Below the pieces are notes generated by a model. The model was given only the letters and a program-made list of their open reading frames with translations, was not told where the DNA came from and did no database searches. Below, one piece after another: positions 13,477 to 19,033 of a stretch of DNA of 22,714 bases. The stretch lies in IMG/VR virus record IMGVR_UViG_3300037584_000122, positions 1 through 22,714 of that record. One strand, given 5' to 3'. Every line of letters starts with the position of its first letter. Positions within the stretch are counted from its first letter, which is position 1. The stretch comes from a virus. The translations under genes and the position numbers were made by a program.

Positions 13477-14004
13477 ATGAGTAGAGCAAGAGTATTAGCG
13501 GATATGGGTGCAAGTGGCTCAACCAAGATTACACGCATTGAAATACCGCCAAAGGCTTTGGCAAACGATGGAACTATTCCAAGAGACAACACACTGCCTT
13601 TAATTACTGAAGGCGCACAGGCTTTCCAACACGATTTTACGCCAACCAAAACAACCTCAACTATTATCGTAGAGGTTTATCTTGTGTTAGGAGAAGTTGC
13701 TAACGTAGGAAATTCATATATGGCGGCACTATTTATTAATGACACCTGTGTAAACGTACGCGCAATGACAGGTATGTCAAATGATGGTAACGGAGATAAT
13801 GGTGTGTATTACATGAGTGCCGAAGTAAATAACACCGATGGCAGTGCTATTGATATTGAGATACGAGCAGACGGTGTTACAAGTTTACACGTTAATCCTC
13901 AATTACTTTCAACAGGTAACTCACAAAACTTCACGGCTGGCTCGTCATCCTTTGGAGGGGCAACCAGTACAAACTGCACACACATGATGATTGCGGAGAT
14001 TTAA
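13477..14004 (+). CDS. Tail fibre tip protein (MSRARVLADM type)
   Basis: The product is 175 residues. The open frame extends back to 13315 inside the previous gene, but the ATG at 13477 is preceded by GAGGT (13468-13472) and gives the N terminus MSRARVLADMGASGS, which matches MTQARTLADFGGGSG of the 15422 gene. After a short N-terminal joint the C-terminal domain contains IPRDNTLPLITEGAQAF (34-50) and FTPTKTTSTIIVEV (54-67), closely paralleled in the next fibre. It probably forms a trimeric receptor-binding tip. The stop overlaps the next ATG by one base. Confidence 0.7.
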   Translation: MSRARVLADMGASGSTKITRIEIPPKALANDGTIPRDNTLPLITEGAQAFQHDFTPTKTTSTIIVEVYLVLGEVANVGNSYMAALFINDTCVNVRAMTGMSNDGNGDNGVYYMSAEVNNTDGSAIDIEIRADGVTSLHVNPQLLSTGNSQNFTAGSSSFGGATSTNCTHMMIAEI

Positions 14005-15083
14005 TGCCATACATAGGAAAATCACCTGAGTTCGGGGTCAGACAAAGATATTATTATACCCAATCAAGTGGTGGGGCTACATCTATATCTGGCTTAGATG
14101 ATAATGGCATCACGCTCAAATTTACTGATGGTAATTTTGTTGATGTATTTCTAAATGGCGTTTTGTTGGTTGATGGAGTTGATTATGGAACAAGCACCAC
14201 CAACACAATAAGCTCATTATCAGCATTAGCCAGCGGTGATGTCATTGAGGTTCTGGTTTATGATGTGTTCAACATTGCCAAAAACCAAGCAGAAGTCACA
14301 CGCACAAGATATTATAAGACCGCTTCTGGTAGTGAGACATCTATCAGCGGCAATGATGATAGTGGTGTGGCTATTGAGTTTCCCGCTGGCGCACAGCTAG
14401 ATGTCAGTTTGAATGGCGTATCACTTGTGGCGGGTTCAGATTACAACACAAGCACAGCAAACACAATTAGTGGTCTATCTGCACTCGCCGCTGGCAATGT
14501 GATTGAAATAGTCAAATATGAAAAGTTTGTTGTTAGTGATACAGTTAGCAAAGCCGCTGGGGGTACGTTTGGAGGAGCAATCGCCGCCACATCATTTAGC
14601 GGGGATGGTTCTGCACTTACAAACTTACCCGCTGGTGGCAAATTATTAAAGTTTGCATCTGATCAAAGCGCAAACACAAGCAATTCTGCAACAATACCAC
14701 AGGACAACACTACCCCCACAATTTCTGAAGGCACGGAAGTATTTAGCATAGCGTTTACACCAACAGCGGCATCAAGCACTTTGTTGATACAGGCGGCGTT
14801 CCAACTCTCAGCAGGCTCTAACGGTCAATATTTGATGTGGACACTGTTTGAAGATAGCACTTGTTTAGGTGCTTGGTCTGGGGCATCGCCCTACAGTAAC
14901 AACGGCAACGTAGTTTCATTTAATGTTGTAAGAGCCGCATCATCAACTTCTGCTCGTACTTATAGTGTCCGTGCTGGATGTTCAAATGGGACAGGTGGAA
15001 CCGTCTACATTGGTAATGTTTTTAGTAATAACTATGGTGGACTAAACGCTAACTTTATGACTATCCAAGAGATAGGAGCATAA
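14004..15083 (+). CDS. Tail fibre protein with duplicated beta domain and receptor-binding-like tip
   Basis: The product is 359 residues. MPYIGK opens the protein as in the 8590 fibre. Residues 13-92 and 100-178 are two copies of one beta domain (VDVFLNGVLLVDGVDYGTST and LDVSLNGVSLVAGSDYNTST). Residues about 185-211 are a fibre joint (GTFGGAIAATSFSGDGSALTN). The C-terminal domain (about 214-359) has IPQDNTTPTISEGTEVF (231-247) and FTPTAASSTLLIQA (251-264), so it is homologous to the tip of the preceding gene. It ends NFMTIQEIGA. A tail-fibre chaperone gene follows 2 bases after its stop, an arrangement typical of a receptor-binding fibre. Confidence 0.8.
   Translation: MPYIGKSPEFGVRQRYYYTQSSGGATSISGLDDNGITLKFTDGNFVDVFLNGVLLVDGVDYGTSTTNTISSLSALASGDVIEVLVYDVFNIAKNQAEVTRTRYYKTASGSETSISGNDDSGVAIEFPAGAQLDVSLNGVSLVAGSDYNTSTANTISGLSALAAGNVIEIVKYEKFVVSDTVSKAAGGTFGGAIAATSFSGDGSALTNLPAGGKLLKFASDQSANTSNSATIPQDNTTPTISEGTEVFSIAFTPTAASSTLLIQAAFQLSAGSNGQYLMWTLFEDSTCLGAWSGASPYSNNGNVVSFNVVRAASSTSARTYSVRAGCSNGTGGTVYIGNVFSNNYGGLNANFMTIQEIGA
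14040..14279 (+). repeat. Tandem protein-level repeat, copy 1 (fibre beta domain)
   Basis: This codes residues 13-92 of the fibre. It aligns without gaps to copy 2 at an offset of 87 residues: SISGLDDNGITLKF versus SISGNDDSGVAIEF, and TNTISSLSALASGDVIEV versus ANTISGLSALAAGNVIEI. The DNA copies have diverged, so the duplication is old. Confidence 0.8.
14301..14537 (+). repeat. Tandem protein-level repeat, copy 2 (fibre beta domain)
   Basis: This codes residues 100-178, the second copy of the domain described for 14040-14279. A single more distant copy is present in the fibre gene at 8590-9258 (VEVFVNNVRQEPNVAYTVSG). Confidence 0.8.
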
Positions 15084-15085
15084 AA

Positions 15086-15412
15086 ATGCAACATGAAGCA
15101 ATCAGAGCATTATATAATAATGTTACTTTAATTTCAGGCTATGGCGCAGAAGCAGTCGCTATGGATAAAGACAACAAAGTAGTTTCTTGGGATGCATCTG
15201 CTGTTGCAACAAAACAGGCGGAGCTAGAAAAAGCCGCTGACCTTAATAGATTAAGATTAGAACGTACAAGATTATTATCTGAGACAGATTGGTGGGACGC
15301 ATCTGATACGCCTGAAATGACTGATGCACAGAAAAAGTATCGACAAGACTTGCGTGATATAACTAAAACATATTCATCGTTAGATGATGTTAAATGGCCG
15401 ACAAAGCCGTAG
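15086..15412 (+). CDS. Tail fibre assembly chaperone (Phage_tail_APC-like)
   Basis: The product is 108 residues. MQHEAIRALYNNVTLIS is a short N-terminal segment. A charged helix follows (about 39-63), then the family signature: RLLSETDWWDASDTPEM (62-78, with TDWW at 67-70), KYRQDLRDITK (84-94) and a C-terminal VKWPTKP (102-108). Such proteins bind the C-terminal part of phage tail fibres to help folding or trimerisation. GGAG lies 7 bases before the ATG, inside the end of the previous fibre gene. Flanked on both sides by fibre genes with related tips, it could serve all of them. Confidence 0.75.
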   Translation: MQHEAIRALYNNVTLISGYGAEAVAMDKDNKVVSWDASAVATKQAELEKAADLNRLRLERTRLLSETDWWDASDTPEMTDAQKKYRQDLRDITKTYSSLDDVKWPTKP

Positions 15413-15421
15413 GGGTAAGGG

Positions 15422-15988
15422 ATGACACAGGCGAGAACATTAGCTGATTTTGGGGGCGGCAGTGGCACTGGGAAGGTTTTGCAAGTTGTTGTGCATCAAG
15501 AGACTGCCGCGCCACAACCGCCAGTTACCTTTGGAGCTTCAACAGCAAATCAGTATCTTTTGCTTTCTGCCGCCAATGCAAGTGATAGCACTGCAAAAAT
15601 GGAAGTCACAATAACTCCTACTTCTGCAACTTCTAAAATATTAATTCATGCAATTGTTCATTTTGAACCTAGCGTAGATTCACATGATACAATTTGGACA
15701 TTGTATCGAAATGGAAGCACAAGACTTGGACAACCAGACCAATCAAACAGGCGTGGTGGAATAGCACAGACCGTCACATCATTAGATGCCAACAACGATA
15801 GCACTATAGATATGGCCAATATTTTATTTGAAGATAGCCCAAACACTACATCAGCAACAACCTATACAATGGCTTATAATAATTCTAGTGCAATGACTGT
15901 TTATCTTAATAGAGTTCTTGGTAGTAGTGACTCATCAGGTGCAGAGCGTTTGCAAAGCATAATCATGGCGCAAGAAATAGCGGTGTAA
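15422..15988 (+). CDS. Tail fibre tip protein (MTQARTLADF type)
   Basis: The product is 188 residues. MTQARTLADFGGGSGTGKVL is the same N-terminal module as in the 13477 gene. The C-terminal domain contains ITPTSATSKILIHA (64-77), equivalent to the FTPT strands of the two related fibres, then TIWTLYRNGSTRLG, a variable Asn/Asp/Ser-rich stretch, TYTMAYNNSSAMTVYLNRV and a terminal IIMAQEIAV. It is likely a third version of the receptor-binding tip. AAGGG precedes the ATG. It is the last gene of the fibre block; the connector gene begins 10 bases later. Confidence 0.7.
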   Translation: MTQARTLADFGGGSGTGKVLQVVVHQETAAPQPPVTFGASTANQYLLLSAANASDSTAKMEVTITPTSATSKILIHAIVHFEPSVDSHDTIWTLYRNGSTRLGQPDQSNRRGGIAQTVTSLDANNDSTIDMANILFEDSPNTTSATTYTMAYNNSSAMTVYLNRVLGSSDSSGAERLQSIIMAQEIAV

Positions 15989-15998
15989 GGGGTAAAAC

Positions 15999-16670
15999 AT
16001 GAGCGGATTGACCATTACAACAGCCCCACAGAATGAGCCGCTAGATGCGGCTGAAACCATATCCTATTTGAGGGTTGATTCAGGTGTAGATACTACGCTC
16101 ATAAATAATCTTATCAAAGCGGCTAGGTTCTGGGCAGAAGATTACACAAATAGAACATTTCTCACCACGGTTTTTACTTTATCTCTGGATGCCATTGGCG
16201 AGGTTGATGTGCCGCTCAAGGAAGGTTTCCACACTGGCTATTCTGATACGCCAAGGGTCAACTACATTGAGTTACCGCGTTCACCAGTGCAATCTGTAAC
16301 CAGTATCAAATCATATGCTGATGATAATACGGCTACGACACTTGCCGCCTCAAATTATTTTGTTGATACGGTAAGAGAGCCAGCGCGGGTTGTTTTGAGA
16401 GATGGCGGGTCATGGCCTACTGATTTAAGAAATGCAAACGGCATTGAGGTGCTTTACACGGCGGGATATGGGGATGCTAGGTCATCAATACCAGAGCCAA
16501 TCCGCGTTGCTATGTTGGAATATGTTACGCACCTTTATGAACACAGAGGCGATGATGAAGGCAGGGCGTTAAATGCACCAGCTTTGATTACATCATTGTT
16601 ACAACCATACGTTATCATGCGGTATGGTGTTTCACCTTTCAATGGGGGAATGGCTGTTGGCTATCGGTAA
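15999..16670 (+). CDS. Head-tail connector protein (phiE125 gp8 / HK97 gp6-like)
   Basis: The product is 223 residues. It forms the ring below the portal that starts the head-tail junction. The N-terminal helical part (LDAAETISYLRVDSGVDTTL, INNLIKAARFWAEDYTNRTF) is the classic gp6-like helix pair. A beta insert follows (IELPRSPVQSVTSIKSY, NYFVDT, ARVVLRDGGSWPTDL), then GIEVLYTAGYGD and a C-terminal helix (PEPIRVAMLEYVTHLYEHRGD). The long form with beta insert fits the phiE125 gp8 family. AAGGGG precedes ATG 15999. The gene opens the connector cluster but is 12 kb from the capsid genes it would normally follow. Confidence 0.9.
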   Translation: MSGLTITTAPQNEPLDAAETISYLRVDSGVDTTLINNLIKAARFWAEDYTNRTFLTTVFTLSLDAIGEVDVPLKEGFHTGYSDTPRVNYIELPRSPVQSVTSIKSYADDNTATTLAASNYFVDTVREPARVVLRDGGSWPTDLRNANGIEVLYTAGYGDARSSIPEPIRVAMLEYVTHLYEHRGDDEGRALNAPALITSLLQPYVIMRYGVSPFNGGMAVGYR

Positions 16671-17004
16671 AATGCAACATTCTCTGGCTTTGCAAAGCAA
16701 GGCATCGAGTGCAGATGGTGGTGGTGGCTCGTCAGGTTCGTTCTCAACGTTTGCCACCACGTTCGGTCGCATAGAGGCCGTGGGCGGGGGCGAGAGGTTC
16801 TATGGTGATCAGAATGAGGACAGAACAACCCATAAAATAACGATCAGGCACAGACGAAATCTGACAATAGCCCATAGGATTCTTTATTCTTTTACAGTAG
16901 ACGGAACCACATACAACCGCTTATTCAACATCAAGCGTATTATAAACGTAGGTGAGCGTGACAAGTATCTGGAAATTTTGGCAGAGGAAGGCGTTGCAAC
17001 CTGA
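16657..17004 (+). CDS. Head closure / head-tail adaptor protein
   Basis: The product is 115 residues from a TTG start at 16657, preceded by GGGGGA (16644-16649) and giving MAIGKMQHSLALQ, close to the family opening 'M..GklrHri.lQ'. Alternatives are the ATG at 16672 or in-frame ATGs at 16642 and 16624 inside the previous gene. A Gly/Ser-rich insert replaces the usual short loop. The conserved core follows: FATTFGRIEAVGGGERFYGDQ, TTHKITIRHRRNLTIAHRI, YNRLFNIKRIINVGERDKYL. This is the Phage_H_T_join fold, which plugs the connector after packaging. It overlaps the next gene by one base (CTGATGG). Confidence 0.85.
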   Translation: MAIGKMQHSLALQSKASSADGGGGSSGSFSTFATTFGRIEAVGGGERFYGDQNEDRTTHKITIRHRRNLTIAHRILYSFTVDGTTYNRLFNIKRIINVGERDKYLEILAEEGVAT

Positions 17005-17423
17005 TGGCTAGTATCAAGACCAAGGTAATACGCAAGAGCCGTACACAGAGCGTTAAGACGCAATATGAGGCAAGCGCAAGACAGATTGTCGGGGCGGCTG
17101 GGAATTTAGTGAGGAATACTGCTGTTGACTCTATAAATCAGGGTGGGAGAAGCGGCGTTACCTACGAGCGAGGGGGAAAGACAGCCCAGAGATCAGCGGC
17201 AGGGGAACCGCCAAAAACAGATCAGGGGATATTAGCTGGTAGCATAAGGCTAAAACTGGATGCTAATAACCTTGGTGCAAGCGTGGAGTCAGGTGCTAAG
17301 TATTCAGAGGCGTTGGAATTTGGGACATCCAAAATGGCGGCAAGGCCGTTTTTGCAACCAGCATTAGAGGCCAACAGGTCGAAGATCAGGGCTTTAGAAG
17401 CCAAATTATTTAAGGCAAAGTAA
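17004..17423 (+). CDS. HK97 gp10-like head-tail protein
   Basis: The product is 139 residues, a usual length for the family. The N-terminal basic helix (SIKTKVIRKSRTQSV...QYEASARQIVGAAGN) is followed by GEPPKTDQGILAGSIRL and the hallmark C-terminal EFGTSKMAARPFLQPAL (105-121), then a basic helix. In siphophages it sits between head closure and tail terminator, as here, and takes part in joining head and tail. Start and stop codons overlap both neighbours by one base, indicating coupled translation. Confidence 0.9.
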   Translation: MASIKTKVIRKSRTQSVKTQYEASARQIVGAAGNLVRNTAVDSINQGGRSGVTYERGGKTAQRSAAGEPPKTDQGILAGSIRLKLDANNLGASVESGAKYSEALEFGTSKMAARPFLQPALEANRSKIRALEAKLFKAK

Positions 17424-17833
17424 TGTCAATCCATAGTTTTGAATTACAGAAAGCCGTGTTTTCCGCTTTGAATGGCGGGAGCATCACTGATGCTGGTGGT
17501 TCAGCAATCACTGGTGTATTTGATGACGTACCAACAGATACAGCATATCCATATATCCGTATTGGTGAAGAAACAATATCTGATAACTCAAGCAAAGATA
17601 AAGATATTTTTGAACACACGCTCACAGTACATATTTGGTCGCAATATCGGGGAAACCGTGATATTAAAGATATTATGAAACAGGTGCATGACTTATTGCA
17701 TGATAGCTCATTATCTGTTTCGGGTGCTTCAATGGTCAATATGAGACAGGAGTTTCATACAACCATAACTGAAGGTGATGGAATAACGCGGCATGGTGTC
17801 ATGCGATTTCGTGCCGTTGTGTCAGACAGCTAG
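17423..17833 (+). CDS. Tail completion / tail terminator protein (DUF3168)
   Basis: The product is 136 residues. The family pattern is clear: an N-terminal helix (SFELQKAVFSALNGG), then GVFDDVPTDTAYPYIRIGEE, HTLTVHIWSQYRGNRDIKDIM, KQVHDLLHDSSLSV, and a C-terminal ITRHGVMRFRAVVSD. DUF3168 proteins cap the finished tail tube and bind the head connector. The ATG overlaps the gp10-like stop by one base. The tail tube gene begins 17 bases after its stop. Confidence 0.9.
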   Translation: MSIHSFELQKAVFSALNGGSITDAGGSAITGVFDDVPTDTAYPYIRIGEETISDNSSKDKDIFEHTLTVHIWSQYRGNRDIKDIMKQVHDLLHDSSLSVSGASMVNMRQEFHTTITEGDGITRHGVMRFRAVVSDS

Positions 17834-17850
17834 TACAAGGAGATTTAGAC

Positions 17851-18264
17851 ATGGCGGCACAAAAGGGTTCAGCCCTACTAATGAAAATCGGAGATGGCTC
17901 AAGCCCAGAGGCTTTCACTACTATTGGCGGTATGCGTTCAACCTCACTCACCATGAATGATGAGATGGTTGATGTAACAAACAAAGACTCAGCAAGAGCG
18001 AGAACAATTCTTGCTCAAGGTGGTGTAAACTCAATAACTGTTACAGGCAGTGGCGTTTTCACAGATAGCGCATCAGAGACAACCCTGAAGGGAAAATTTG
18101 ATGTATCAGCTTTGACAAACTATCAATTCCTTGTTCCAGATTTCGGCACGTTCACAGGGTCATTCATGTTGACCACCCTTGAATATGGCGGTGAGTATAA
18201 TGGCGAAGTGACTTACAGCTTCACATTTGAAAGCTCTGGCGCAATTACATTCGCAACGGTATAG
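17851..18264 (+). CDS. Major tail (tube) protein, TP901-1 family
   Basis: The product is 137 residues. The typical opening is KGSALLMKIGDGSSPEAFTT, followed by IGGMRSTSLTMNDEMVDVTN, TVTGSGVFTDSASE, and the closing strands GSFMLTTLEYGGEYNGEV and FTFESSGAITF. The protein stacks as rings to make the flexible non-contractile tube. A strong AAGGAG 10 bases before the ATG and a 17-base gap suit the high expression expected of a tube protein. No C-terminal Ig-like domain is present within this frame. Confidence 0.92.
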   Translation: MAAQKGSALLMKIGDGSSPEAFTTIGGMRSTSLTMNDEMVDVTNKDSARARTILAQGGVNSITVTGSGVFTDSASETTLKGKFDVSALTNYQFLVPDFGTFTGSFMLTTLEYGGEYNGEVTYSFTFESSGAITFATV

Positions 18265-18268
18265 CGTA

Positions 18269-18547
18269 ATGGCTTGGGAACAAGTAGAGATTGAGGTTGG
18301 TGGCAAAAAATTTGCTGGTCATATGATGATTGGTGATGATGCTACCATCTTCAACATTCCCCCTGCTTCTGAATTAGAAGTAGGCGGGAAATTTAAGTGC
18401 GGCGGTAAAACATACACAGCCGCTAGTGTCCATGATATAGCCCAGAGGGGCGAAGAATTATTGGTAGAGACCAAGGAGAAGGCCGATGGCAAATCCAAAG
18501 CGCGGGGAGATGACGATAGCTCTGGGGGAGAAGAAATACAAAGCTAG
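18269..18547 (+). CDS. Small protein behind the tail tube gene, function unknown
   Basis: The product is 92 residues, starting MAWEQVEIEVGGKKFAGHMM. The first 65 residues look like a small beta domain (IFNIPPASELEVGG, GGKTYTAASVHDIAQRGEELLVE), and the last 25 are charged and disordered. The ATG is 5 bases after the tail tube stop and has no recognisable ribosome site, so translation may depend on reinitiation. Its last 62 bases overlap the start of the tail chaperone gene in another frame. The open frame also extends back into the tube gene. I do not recognise a family; a tube-associated accessory domain or tail assembly factor are possible roles. Confidence 0.6.
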   Translation: MAWEQVEIEVGGKKFAGHMMIGDDATIFNIPPASELEVGGKFKCGGKTYTAASVHDIAQRGEELLVETKEKADGKSKARGDDDSSGGEEIQS

Positions 18548-18839
18548 GGTTACGTTAGATGTCGTTAAAAGAATTGAGGATGAGTGTGGCTTGGGAATCG
18601 TAAAAGTGACTCAAGCTCTTTCTCAAGGTGATTTAACGACCACGCAAATGGTGAACATTCTGACACCAGCTATTCGCGCTGGGGGAAATGATGTAAATGC
18701 AAAAGAGGTTGGCAATGCTTTGTGGGGTGCTGGCCTTGTTGATGGAATGAAAGCTATTGGCGAAATTCTCTCGACAGTTTTGAGTGCGGGAGAAGATGAG
18801 GGAAACGAGGAAAAGGCGGAGGAAAATCGGCTAGTGTAG
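18486..18839 (+). CDS. Tail assembly chaperone, GTA-gp10-like (upstream product of the frameshift pair)
   Basis: The product is 117 residues. MANPKRGEMTIALGEKKYKA, then RVTLDVVKRIEDECGLGIVKV, a helical middle (QMVNILTPAIRAGGNDVNAK) and VGNALWGAGLVDGMKAIGEIL match the GTA gp10 / phage tail chaperone pattern. AGGAG at 18474-18478 lies 7 bases before the ATG. Like lambda gpG it would bind the tape measure before tube assembly. Its last ten codons after the GGGAAAC site encode an acidic tail (EEKAEENRLV) that is replaced when ribosomes slip to the -1 frame. It overlaps the previous gene by 62 bases. Confidence 0.85.
   Translation: MANPKRGEMTIALGEKKYKARVTLDVVKRIEDECGLGIVKVTQALSQGDLTTTQMVNILTPAIRAGGNDVNAKEVGNALWGAGLVDGMKAIGEILSTVLSAGEDEGNEEKAEENRLV
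18800..18806 (+). other. Programmed -1 frameshift slippery site GGGAAAC
   Basis: The heptamer is read G GGA AAC in the chaperone frame, the canonical X XXY YYZ form and one base from lambda's GGGAAAG in the G-T genes. The -1 frame has a stop (TGA 18797-18799) directly before the heptamer and is then open to 19033. A possible stimulatory hairpin pairs 18816-18822 with 18845-18851 (seven pairs, two of them G-U), starting 9 bases after the heptamer. Confidence 0.8.
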
Positions 18840-19033
18840 ATGAGCTTCCGTGGGAGCAATGGATGCAGACAGCCCTTGGTAAAATGGGTATCCCCCCGCA
18901 AGTTTTCTGGGATATGAGCTTTCCAGAATTTTACGCCGCAGTCGAAGGCTTTGCTGAGTTTCATTCTGGTGGGAAGCCGCCCCCGCTAAGAAAGAATGAA
19001 CTGCATGAACTGATGGAGTTATACCCTGACTGA
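18800..19033 (+). CDS. C-terminal (T-like) part of tail assembly chaperone fusion, GTA-gp11/rcc01693-like, made by -1 frameshift
   Basis: This frame has no ATG, GTG or TTG before codon 18863, yet the conserved part begins earlier (LPWEQWMQTALGKMG, PQVFWDMSFPEFYAAVEGF, and a C-terminal LHELMELYPD typical of the rcc01693/GTA gp11 family). Slippage at 18800-18806 would join the first 107 residues of the gp10-like chaperone to 75 residues from this frame, giving a protein of 182 residues. The new junction is basic and Gly-rich (RGKGGGKSAS), unlike the acidic tail of the short form. Independent initiation at ATG 18863 (56 residues) has no good ribosome site and would cut the conserved start. The stop overlaps the tape measure ATG by one base. 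Confidence 0.8.
   Translation, partial: GKRGKGGGKSASVDELPWEQWMQTALGKMGIPPQVFWDMSFPEFYAAVEGFAEFHSGGKPPPLRKNELHELMELYPD

Noticed and set aside
7491-15988. A diversity-generating retroelement acting on the fibre genes.
   Set aside because: No reverse transcriptase, no template/variable repeat pair and no C-type lectin-like C terminus were found; the fibre similarities are at protein level and not adenine-biased.
18863-19033. Independent 56-residue gene starting at ATG 18863 for the second tail chaperone.
   Set aside because: There is no clear ribosome site, and the conserved LPWEQW segment lies upstream of this ATG in the same frame; the -1 frameshift explains the arrangement better.
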